Program-made: the position numbers and the translations under genes | Notes under the pieces: model-generated | Database searches by the model: none | Told to the model about the DNA's origin: nothing | What the model saw: the letters and a program-made list of their open reading frames with translations, nothing else | Shown: piece after piece, positions 1-8,956 of the stretch | Layout of the letters: each line of letters begins with the position of its first letter | How positions within the stretch are numbered: the first letter of the stretch is position 1 | NCBI RefSeq assembly: GCF_008831285.2 | Contig: NC_045146.1 | Location: 17,229,149-17,293,148, forward strand | Direction: 5' to 3' | DNA: 64,000 nt | Origin: Nymphaea colorata | Taxonomy: Eukaryota; Streptophyta; Magnoliopsida; Nymphaeales; Nymphaeaceae

Positions 1-57
1 GGACAATATTCACGTTTCTATGACCAAAATAACACGATCTAAAAGCTCATGTACATG

Positions 58-191
58 AGCTAGACGTATTTATTAAAATCAGGCCTTAAAAACACAATAT
101 TCAGCACGATTTATTTGGTAGACATGTCTATCAAATAAATCATGATGAATATTGTGTATATAAGGCCTGATTGAATTAAATACGTCCAGCT
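58..191. repeat. Long near-perfect inverted repeat (hairpin)
   Basis: Two arms of about 66 nt (58-124 and 125-191) are complementary around the centre GACATGTC (121-128), with no real loop. Most positions pair; the visible mismatches are scattered (62/187, 73/176, 75/174, 76/173). The block AGGCCT recurs in both arms at 81-86 and 163-168. This is either a fold-back MITE or a young hairpin RNA locus. I see no convincing target-site duplication. Confidence 0.75.
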
Positions 192-1089
192 ATAGTTTTC
201 ACAGCATGTTATAGGGATCCGTAGTGCATAATGCCATTATATGTGGTTATGTGTGTATATGTTTAAATTGTCACAATTATCTAAAATTATAGTTCACCCT
301 AGACCATTAAATATTAAGAGATGTGCAAGTGACGAGGATGTCTAAAAAAATTAACGTTTTAGGTACTTTTATGAAAAAAAGTACTTGTGAAAATAAAGAA
401 GGTTTCTCTTCGATCTGTTGAAAACATCACAATTATATGTGTTGTCTCTATAGTAGTTGAGGGTTGATTCACACACATGAGTCTTTGAGAGTGCTTTGGC
501 AATAAGAACACTAATTACAACGTTTCAACTTCCATGACTTTGTCCTAACTACCAGAGTAAGTTCATGAAACATTGTATTAATGTTCAATGAATATCTGTC
601 TTAATTTTTAGAACGATTCATGAAACACTCTGTTATTATTCCTGTTGCCAAAGTTGTCCCTTCTTTTATGGTAATAAGCTGGGTGATATTATACGTTCTA
701 AGGTTGAGGGGAACCTCAAATGTTTCACATTACCCTTAAATCGGTTCAGGTTTGTTTGAGCTTCTCTTTCAAGTCAAAAAAAGGTTTGAATCTAGACACG
801 CAAATAATGTTATCCTACATCTGCATTTGCTGATCAGACGGACCATAGAACAATTCCAAATGAGAATGATGACTCAAGCTAAAATAAATTGGACATAAAC
901 CTACAAACACATACACACAAACGCCTAACTGATCTATGGTTTGGTGTCAAAAGCTCGTATTTATTAATTCTAAGAATCATAATTAGCTTGCAAGAAAGGT
1001 CATCTAGACCATTGATGAATGTCCTTAACATTGTTTAAGGCGGGCTAGGGGCCTATTTAAGGTAGGCCCATGGTTTGATTGTCATGGGT
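192..1089. other. Intergenic stretch, no gene; one MITE-like element
   Basis: AT-rich DNA with many stops in all frames. The only structure I can support is the MITE-like element at 494-653, listed separately. Confidence 0.5.
494..653. mobile_element. MITE-like element with TTTGGCAA termini
   Basis: The 160-bp segment starts with CTTTGGCAA (494-502) and ends with its exact complement TTGCCAAAG (645-653). It contains an internal TGAAACAC block. The left end and that block resemble the stem-loop element at 53293-53440, suggesting a small family. No clear target-site duplication is seen, so the superfamily is unassigned. Confidence 0.45.
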
Positions 1090-1466
1090 GCTGTGTAACC
1101 ACTCGGGCTACACTGGGCTTAGGCTCATAGTCTAACGAATTGCAACCTACCTCTTAGTAGTTTTGGTTTGAACCTGAAAAAAACCATCAACCAGGACAAA
1201 CAATTAATTTAACAACTCCTTTTATAAGTCTCCAAAGATTCCTCACAATATTAAATGTGAATGTTGAACCGTACTTTGATACGACTATAACAACCCACTC
1301 GCACCAGGCTCAAGTCACTGCTTTGATGGATCACAACTCGCCTTCTAACAGTTTTGATTTTAACTTAAAAAAAAAAACTAAGAACAATAACAACTAATTA
1401 TTTTAACAACCCATTTTATAACTTTTACAAGATTCTTATATATGAGACTAAACTTTTAGGGTGTTA
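1090..1466 (-). repeat. Two degenerate copies of an LTR-like repeat
   Basis: Two diverged copies (about 1120-1260 and 1320-1466) share, in order, a GTTTTG-GTTT/ATTTT-AAC block, an A-run, an AATTAATT-like block, AACAAC, TTTTATAA and an AAGATTC block. A third copy lies inverted at 57150-57320. The segment ends with GGGTGTTACA; on the minus strand this reads TGTAACACCC, a frequent start of plant LTRs. Assignment to an LTR retrotransposon is inference, as no coding part is visible. Confidence 0.45.
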
Positions 1467-1519
1467 CATATTATGTTTTGCATCCTAAATGATGGGATGT
1501 GGTATCCAAGTTGAAAATA

Positions 1520-1593
1520 TACTGCTGCTATCGCGATGCTCAAGCATGACCCTACTTACTGCTGCCATCCCCATGCTCAAGCATGACCCTACA
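1520..1593. repeat. 37-bp tandem duplication
   Basis: Two adjacent 37-bp units (1520-1556 and 1557-1593) differ at only a few bases; both contain ATGCTCAAGCATGACCCTAC. Confidence 0.85.
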
Positions 1594-1889
1594 GGTAAGA
1601 GAAATGAGGAGGGCTTGCAGACCTTTTTTATTTTTTAGACAGTGGACTGTAAACCTCCGCTCACGGAAAGGGCATTGGCGTTGTTAATTATACATAGAAA
1701 TTAGTTGAAAGAAACGGTTCTCAATTAGAGCCAACCACATGAACAGCTGATGCACATGCATGCATATCCACACACATTTCTTACATATAATTGCTTAAGA
1801 TTCAAGTACCACAATATAGAAAAGCCACTGATAAGCTGTAAATTGATATAGAGGTTCACCCATCAATGCAGCCTGCATTTTGCTTGAAT

Positions 1890-1893
<4 letters not shown>

Positions 1894-1986
<93 letters not shown>
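1894..1986. repeat. (GA)46 microsatellite
   Basis: An uninterrupted GA dinucleotide tract of about 93 bp. It lies about 165 bp beyond the stop codon of the minus-strand NAC gene, so it is probably in or just past that gene's 3' UTR, where it would read (CU)n. An apparent Arg-Glu repeat protein here is only the translation of the repeat. Confidence 0.95.
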
Positions 1987-1988
<2 letters not shown>

Positions 1989-2152
1989 CTCGCTGGCTGC
2001 TGCATACATACTTCTCAACAATATATCCCTACTCCTTATCTACACAAGCAACCCCAATTGCTACTATCAATAATTAACTCATTAAAAGCACAGAAATTAA
2101 GAGGAGACGATGCTCCATATCCTCCCTTTCGGAAGGATGCAAATTCCACGTA

Positions 2153-2775
2153 TCAGATCTGCACAACATCAACATCACAACCAGGGCTTATATCCAGCAA
2201 CCCATGATGATCAAGCTCATGGCCATGTCCCTCCACTCCCTCCAAGAGAACCAAGCCCAACTCCCTCTGCTGATCATGGATCAACCCAAACTCACACCCT
2301 TGGTCGCCTTCTCCTTCATATTCTTCATGGCTCAACTGTGAGGCAACAAACCTGTCTAGCGCCCTCCAATCCGTCAAGTTCTCCTTTTGTTTCCCCGCCA
2401 TTTCCTCGCTTCCTCCACCACAGTCATACTGTGGGAACAGGCCGCCGCCACCTTCTGCCATGCAAAGCGAGATGGGTGCGTTCCAAAACTGTAACTTAGG
2501 GCTCCCTAGCTGAGGCAGCTGCTGCAGAAGCCTCTCTGCAACGCTGTAGTTGTTCACACCTTCAAGTTCATGCTCTTGCTTGCATACTACAGCAGGCCGT
2601 TGGCTTGAGAGGAAGTTCAGGGAGTCGAATGCACCATTGTGGTCTTCATAGAAGTAACCCGATTCCCATGCCTCACTGCTTCTTGTCTGACAGTTGGTCC
2701 TTTTCTTGAATGCTCTACAAACGACCCATCCTTCTTCCTACAAGTATGTATCCAGAACGAAAATCAGTCAAAGGC

Positions 2776-2808
<33 letters not shown>

Positions 2809-3266
2809 GCATTAGAAAAGGGGGAACGTGCCTGAGGGGGTCCATTCTCATCGGTTTCCAGCCTGTACTCGTGCATGATCCAATCGGTTTTCTGGCCGTT
2901 GGGTGCCCGGCCTTTGTAGAAGACCAGAGTCTTACGCATACCGATGAGGCGGAGCTTGTCGTAGACGGCCTTGTCCCTTCCGGTGGCCTTCCAGAAGCCG
3001 GCCATAGTTGCCCTGTTGGTCCTCGTCCCCGTCGGGTACTTCTTGTCCTTGTGGCTAAAAAAGTACCATTCTGTTTGTTCCTCCTGTCCGATTCTGCATC
3101 TTTCTGTTTTCACCAACCCCCATAAACAAAGTTAAGACTATTATATCTGACAAGCATCGGATAGCGTTAGGCCATGTGCACAGACATACGTACGCACGCA
3201 AACGCATGCACCAAACATACTGATGGGGAATCTACGCATGATTTAATGCATGCACGCACATTGGTG

Positions 3267-3301
<35 letters not shown>

Positions 3302-4081
3302 AGTTTCCTGACATGAATAACTTGCACACTCACATCTATGATTCCTAAGGAGAATCAAGCAGCCTCCTGGTCTGGTTTTTCTCATCAAGAAGAAAGTGTA
3401 TGCATCTCAATCAGAGAAGAACGGAAAAGCGCACAGAACATGCAGATTAATTAAAACATGCAGATTAATTAATAGAAACCACCATTTTTAATTGTATCCG
3501 CAAACCTTAAGTACTCTCCCATTTTTGAATTTATACTAGCTTATTGTTCCAACCAAATCAGACAATGGCCACGCTCAGATAGTTAATCCAGTTTTGTGAT
3601 TCATCACAGAAGAAAGAAAAATAGAGGGCTGTATTTGAATGATACTTTTGTTGAAAATACATAGATATGATGTCATTTGTCAAGGTCGACTGCATAGGTT
3701 CTGAATGGGTGAGAATCTAAGGGTAGATACGTGGGGATTACTCACCCATTACAACTCGTAGAAGACCCTCAAACTTTGAACCATATGTGGATACATATAC
3801 ACAGATGATCCACAATTATAACTCCACATCCATGGCTACGGTGTGGCCGATCTTCTCTCTGTTCTCTCTCTCCCAAAGGAACACATACAAAGAAAGTTCT
3901 GTGGTTAATCGTTACTACCTTGAATATCCCATGGCTCTATCCTGTAAAGATCGATGTCCTTGATCACATCAAGGTCTATCTTCTGCGAGGCAACCTTCTT
4001 CCTGAGGTAATAGCCAACCAACTCCTCATCCGTTGGGTGAAATCTGAAACCAGGAGGTACACAAGACTCCGGGGCCTCCAT
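2153..4081 (-). CDS. VND: NAC-domain transcription factor, VND type
   Basis: Three exons, minus strand: 3919-4081, 2832-3103 and 2153-2737, joining in frame to 339 residues. The ATG at 4081 is followed by [20 protein letters not shown], the start of NAC subdomain A. Exon 2 carries the rest of the DNA-binding fold ([18 protein letters not shown], then [20 protein letters not shown]). Exon 3 opens with the end of the domain ([12 protein letters not shown]). The C-terminal half has LPQLGSP (residues 219-225) and [15 protein letters not shown] (267-281), hallmarks of the VND branch. Known family role: nuclear master regulators of xylem vessel differentiation that switch on secondary-wall and programmed-cell-death genes. 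Intron 1 is GT-AG (815 bp); intron 2 (94 bp) appears to be GC-AG. Length fits VND proteins. Which VND paralogue this is cannot be decided without a tree. Confidence 0.93.
2738..2831 (-). other. Probable GC-AG intron with (CT)n tract in the NAC gene
   Basis: Exon 2 ends after the codons for NGPPQ with CAG, and the next bases are GCACGT, not GT. Exon 3 begins after TTGTAG with codons for EEGWVV, exactly the conserved NAC joint. Using the GT four bases downstream would change the frame and give QAQGWVV only with a different acceptor. The intron holds about 15 CT units (2777-2806). Confidence 0.7.
3104..3918 (-). other. Intron 1 of the NAC gene
   Basis: Donor CAAG|GTAGT and acceptor AACAG|AAAG split a Glu codon, the usual place for the first NAC intron. 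It contains a (CT)n tract at about 3270-3298 and nothing else I can identify. Confidence 0.85.
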
Positions 4082-5132
4082 CCTCCTGCAACAGAATATT
4101 CACCACCTTGTTCGTTACTGAAAAGCATTCGAATTCTCTAACGAGAAAATAAACTTCAAGAAGCTTTAGGAAAGCAAGCAGGAAGAAAAGCAACAAAATG
4201 TCCTATAAATGGGTAAGAAACATCGTAATATTGTCATTCACCTCTTGCATCAAAACTACAAACCCAAGCGTACGAAACCCCTCCATGAATGAACATAAAT
4301 TGTTATTTTGATCTGATAAGAGGAAAACCTGAAGCTCGTTCGGCAAGGTTGCTAACTAGGAGAAGGAAGAAGCATGTTGGTAACGTCATGGTGCACAAAA
4401 TGATTCCCTCGATGATGTGAAATGCTAGAGATTTCACCAAAAAAGAGTATGCTTCTTAGCATACTGCTACTGAAGGGAGGCGGCGAGTGAAGTTGGCTTT
4501 GTCAACGGAAGCAGGCGCACAATACTCGAGTAATGTAGAAAGAATCAGGAGAAAAGGAGAAGTAGGCAGCATCCATTGGCCTCCATGAGAGTGCACAGAG
4601 AGCACGCGCCGCATCCAAGAGTAAGCAAAGAGAAGGTGAAAACAATTAAAAAGGAAGCTCAGCTCCCAATGCATCTTCAATGCATTTATTTAGTTATTCT
4701 TTTCCTTCCACAGTGTGGAAGCATGCTGCAGGCCTGCACTATGAGTTTGCCTGCGTTATCGTTATGACTATCTCTTGTCAGCAAAAAACAAGGGGGAAGG
4801 AAGCATTTACTGACTCTCCTGTCGCCTTGTCTGGGATTCAGTGACACAATTATTTCGGAAAAATGCCTTTTCTTCCCACCCTTTTCTCTCCTCGACATGG
4901 GACCTTTTGATAACAGTTATAGACGAAGTTTTGTTCGATAGCAGCAGCCTGGTTATGTGTATTTTCGTGATTGCAGGAATATCTTGTTGAAAAAATGCAC
5001 CTTCTGGACATGGAATATCAGAAATCGAGACAACCTCATCAACTTGTAAGGGAAATTGGTGAGAATATGCCGTTTTACTGGAGAGGACGAGAGGATCTCG
5101 AGATTGGTGAATTCACATGAGAAATGGGTGGC

Positions 5133-5163
<31 letters not shown>

Positions 5164-5878
5164 GAAGAAGAACAAGATCTCGAGATTGATGAATCCACAT
5201 GGGAAATTAGAAGAAATGCAATATGACTGTACGTCGTCACGGATAAACAGGCAGTCGGCATTTGTGAACTGCTTAGAATTGTGATCTTCAGGTTGCATCG
5301 CTTAGAGTCTTGAGACGAAACGAAACCCCCCAACATTTTTCATGCACATAAAACGGAGGACAACCCCCCGCCCCCCGTCAAAACATTAAAATTTGCAATG
5401 AAAGCCCGAAGAAACCGTCGAGTCAGGGGTAGATCTGAACAACAAGAGCCATGCAACTGCTGCAGAAAAAAGCACGATCCTCCTTTCTTAAAAATATACT
5501 CCCAATGAATTGGTACCATTTCTACATACTGTAATTGGTAATAGCATGATAATGGAAAAGAGAATATTGATTCTCTTACCTATTTTACCTGCAAGAAGCA
5601 AGAGAATAGGAGTGCTGTCTCTGACGAAGAAGAAGAAGAAGAAGAAGAAGTTGAACGGGAAAGTTAATGGCGTTAACGGGAAACAAGACACAAGAATATA
5701 AAGGGAGAGCGAGGGGAGTCCTCTCCCCCTGTTTCTTAGAGAGAGAGACAGAGAGAGAGATCAGATGGCCTGTGAAAGAAGAGAGAGAGAGAGAGGAAAA
5801 GGTGGTGAGTGGGGGTGGTATAGTTCTCGATTGCGCGTGGCTGTTGGGCATGTAAAGGCTTGTTGTGCCCCCCCCGGA

Positions 5879-5888
5879 GTGACGTCAC
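5879..5888. promoter_or_regulatory. Palindromic TGACGTCA bZIP-type site
   Basis: GTGACGTCAC is a perfect 10-bp palindrome with the TGACGTCA core bound by TGA/CRE-type bZIP proteins. It lies 1.8 kb upstream of the NAC start, so its use is speculative. Confidence 0.35.
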
Positions 5889-5960
5889 CCTTCCTGTTCC
5901 CTCTACAGCCTTTAAGGTTAAAAAATATGACACAACGGATCATCTCTCTACTGGAGCTGA

Positions 5961-5966
5961 CACGTG
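5961..5966. promoter_or_regulatory. G-box CACGTG
   Basis: GACACGTGGTC contains the ABRE/G-box core recognised by bZIP and bHLH factors. It is 73 bp from the TGACGTCA palindrome. Short motif, no functional evidence. Confidence 0.3.
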
Positions 5967-6087
5967 GTCTTGGACGGTACGGGGGGACCACTTCCACCGA
6001 GGATTTTCAGTAGCCGGCTGAAGCTCAGGACGAAGTGGCTCGGCTCCATGTGCTGCTGCTGTCCGTCTCCTCCCTTAACAATGTTAA

Positions 6088-6442
6088 CTAGTCGAGTCAA
6101 CTCTAGCTACACTCCAACTCACTTGGTTAAACTCGACTCGAGTTTGGATCGAAAGTTAAAAGAGTCAAGCTTAACTGATCACTTGAACTTGTAAACTAGT
6201 CGAGTTGAGTTGAATGAACTCGATTCAATTAAGCTTGCTTAGGCTTGTTTAACATTAATACTTATTTTTGTAATCTCAAATACTTAAAATAACTTAAATA
6301 AAAACATGAAAATTTTAAACAAAAAATATATATTAAGGGACATAAGCTTAAAAGAGCTCGAGCTCGAACCAAGCATATGTGAATCGAGTCAAGTTTGAAC
6401 TGATCTAGTTCGAGCTTGGCTCACTCATTGTACATCCCTACC
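6088..6442 (-). repeat. Dispersed repeat rich in CTCGAG-like motifs
   Basis: The segment is studded with CTAGTCGAGT, ACTCGA, GAGCTCGAGCTCGA and GTTCGAGCTTGGCTC and ends in TGTACATCCCTA. Read from the minus strand it begins TAGGGATGTACA and then an alternating GAGC/TCGA field, a layout seen in widespread plant dispersed repeats. No coding capacity; class unassigned. Confidence 0.5.
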
Positions 6443-6496
6443 CTCCCCTCCTCAACAGCGTATCCTGATCAACACAGCCATTTAACATCATTAATT

Positions 6497-6511
6497 CTTC
6501 TCTCTCTCTCT

Positions 6512-6554
<43 letters not shown>
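6497..6554. repeat. Compound (CT)n(CA)n(TA)n microsatellite
   Basis: CT repeats to 6511, CA repeats to about 6522, then TA repeats to 6554. Confidence 0.95.
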
Positions 6555-6557
<3 letters not shown>

Positions 6558-7013
6558 CAGATATCTCTATCTCTTTCTTTCACGCACACATGAACAAACA
6601 CATGCAAGATTCAAATATATGGGACGCTAAGTGGTAAAAACTTAAAGCTATATGTTTATCAAAGTACAATAAACTATTACTAAAAGCACTATGAACTATT
6701 GTTGCTCTATAAAACATCATTAATGTTTTGCATCGATTATTTTCTTAGTGATAATTTTTTTATTTTTAGCTATCCCACCCGTAACTGTAAGCTCCCACAT
6801 ACATATAAAGGTATAATTAAATATAAATAAAAGGAACGCTTTAATTTTACGATCAAATATTCATTTATTGTATGCACCCAATTGCACTTGTACTGGGTGC
6901 ATGCCTTGAGGTTACTGTTTAATGGTTCATTGAGCGGCTGCTGAGGGACGAAATCCCCACTATATTTTAGGGCTTCCTCTTTCTCTCTTTCTCTCTGGAT
7001 TGTTTTGTACTTA

Positions 7014-7060
7014 GGGGACCTCTTGTCCCCAGATTTTGTTATATGTTCTCATTTTATCCC

Positions 7061-7111
<51 letters not shown>

Positions 7112-7160
7112 GAGGAGACCTCTTGTCCCCAGATTTTGTTATATATTCCCATTTTATTGA

Positions 7161-7213
<53 letters not shown>
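7014..7213. repeat. 100-bp tandem duplication with (CT)n(TA)n
   Basis: Units 7014-7113 and 7114-7213 each contain GACCTCTTGTCCCCAGATTT, then TTGTTATAT, ATTTTAT, a CT tract and a TA tract. A related inverted copy with the same order of parts lies at 40409-40640. GGGGACCTCTTGTCCCC can form a 6-bp stem. Confidence 0.8.
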
Positions 7214-7744
7214 GTATTTAGCTTTCAAGCCATACCAAGTAACGCCCATTTGATTGGACAAAAAATGTATATATAGGAACGATTTTGCCTATAGAAGAAC
7301 AAAAGAACCAAAAAATATATTTTCCCATTGGGCGTAAAAAAGAGCCTTTTAAGAAAAGCTGAAAATGAACTAATTAATCAATTAGCGAGTGCCCTCTCTA
7401 ATAAATAGAACATAAAACACAGCTTTCTCTCTCTCGCGCGCGCGCACGTTTAGCTGCAACTATGAAAAGCTAAGTACCGATCAATCAGTAACAACAATCG
7501 ACTCTGTAGAATAGTTGTTCAAAAGGCCCCAAAACAAAGTAAAAACCATGGCCTTAAGCGCGCACAAAATTCCTTGATTGGTACTGCTCTATGCTATATA
7601 GATAGATGGATAGATATGTTTCCTACAGTTATGGGTGATTGCTTAATGTGCTCTCAATTTGATGCGCACATAAATTTTTATCTCAAAACTATTCAATCAA
7701 GTGGTACAGGAGTTAAAATAACAAACAATTTGATGGATGTAATT

Positions 7745-7830
7745 TGATCTCCAAGGGGGTTAGCGCAATGGATAGGACTGGGCTGGTCGGCAGTTCATTT
7801 CTTTTCGAGTTTTCATATTATCAACTCCTT
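7745..7830 (+). mobile_element. tRNA-derived SINE-like head
   Basis: TAGCGCAATGG (7761-7771) is a very good polymerase III A box. GGCAGTTCATTT (7789-7800) is a poor B box. The lead-in CTCCAAGGG matches the start of the better copy at 38611. It is not a tRNA gene: no cloverleaf can be built and the B box is degenerate. Confidence 0.45.
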
Positions 7831-8476
7831 GTTCTACAAGAAGATACAACGATATGTAAGTAGCAGAAACGTAATTCCAAGGCATCAAAAGCATGTTTGG
7901 TACCTTAGGAGAAGAGAGGAATGGTGGAGGCTTTGGCTCTTGGGCGGTAAGATGAAATACTTCCTTTACTCACGGGAATTGGTAGATGTAATTTATGTAG
8001 TACATTTAACAAATAAGAACTTTTGAAACCCTTTCTTTTTTCATATGCAAGAAGAAAAAATCAAAAACATAGAAAACCAAAGACCAATGCAAAATCAAAC
8101 TGACCTTGATTGGTCAAAATCAATTATGGTACTTTGTTCTCAAGAACCTTATGTATATTCAAAGCATAATTTTTGACAAAAAAACCTGCAGTGGTTATAT
8201 ATATTTATATCATGGGACTAAGTGAAATCACTCATAAGGCACAGAAGAACTTGGGACACACCATTTACTTTGTCTCAATCGCTTTATATTTGTGTGTATG
8301 CGTGGGGTCTGCGGCTATTTAGGATATCATTGAGTCTGGGATAGAGGTGAGGACACACCAGTGGCATGTAGATTAAAGTTTTGATGACTCTAAGAAGGGT
8401 TGGCTTAATGCAGGTGGTCCGTGGTCGTGGCTGGCAGATGGATAGCCAAAATTTGAGCTTTAGGAGACTCGATTTC

Positions 8477-8654
8477 CAGTGGCAGAGCTATGTTGTAGCT
8501 CGTGTGGGCAATTGTCCACAAGCCCACAAGTTTTACTTTATTACACATAGAAATTTCATAATTTTCATTTTTTTTTTAACATATGAGTGCTTTTTAAAGT
8601 CTGATATTTAAACTTAGAGTGCTCCTTAGCCAAAAATTTATAGCTCTGCGACTG
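8477..8654 (+). mobile_element. MITE-like element, CAGTGGCAGAGCTAT termini, copy 1
   Basis: The ends CAGTGGCAGAGCTAT (8477-8491) and ATAGCTCTGCGACTG (8640-8654) are inverted repeats with 14 of 15 matches. The interior is AT-rich without coding capacity. A second copy in the same orientation is at 8806-8956, sharing the order CATATA, a T-rich tract, ATATGAGT, TTAAAGT and TTAAACTTAGAG. The terminus recalls a CAGTGGCGGAGCCA-type repeat found across plants. Confidence 0.65.
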
Positions 8655-8805
8655 TTAGTTTCTACACATGGCAAAGCATCTTTGTATCTTGATGTTAGGA
8701 AGTACTAGCAACAGCCATGGAACAGTTTAAGCATGCATGCATGTGCCAAGAAGATAGAGTTCAGAAAGATAAACCGGCCCCTCGGTCGGATGATATCCAA
8801 TACAA

Positions 8806-8956
8806 CAGTGGCGGAGCTACGCCGCCCACACCAGCCCATACTTTGTTTACATATAAAAACTTCATTAATTTTCAGTCTTTTATATATGAGTTCCCCTTAA
8901 AGTTTGAAAATTAAACTTAGAGCGCCCTGAGCCAGAAATTTCTGGCAACACCTCTG
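8806..8956 (+). mobile_element. MITE-like element, copy 2
   Basis: Starts CAGTGGCGGAGCTAC and ends CACCTCTG; the right terminus is eroded. The interior matches the element at 8477-8654 (ATATGAGT, CTTAAAGT, TTAAACTTAGAGCG), so this is a diverged sister copy about 150 bp further on. Confidence 0.55.

Larger units (their letters stand above)
4082..6087. other. Upstream region of the NAC gene, microsatellite rich
   Basis: No supported gene. It holds (GA)n at 5137-5163, (GAA)n at about 5623-5649, and interrupted GA tracts at about 5741-5802. The last 200 bases contain two known plant cis-motifs listed separately. Transcription start of the NAC gene is not evident. Confidence 0.5.

Noticed and set aside
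1892-2077. ORF encoding an Arg-Glu dipeptide repeat
   Set aside because: It is the translation of the (GA)n microsatellite and does not start with a supported ATG context.
2110-2499. 129-codon plus-strand ORF
   Set aside because: Antisense shadow of NAC exon 3, which has clear family motifs on the minus strand.
7745-7830. tRNA gene
   Set aside because: Good A box but no acceptor stem, no anticodon arm and a poor B box; better explained as a SINE head.
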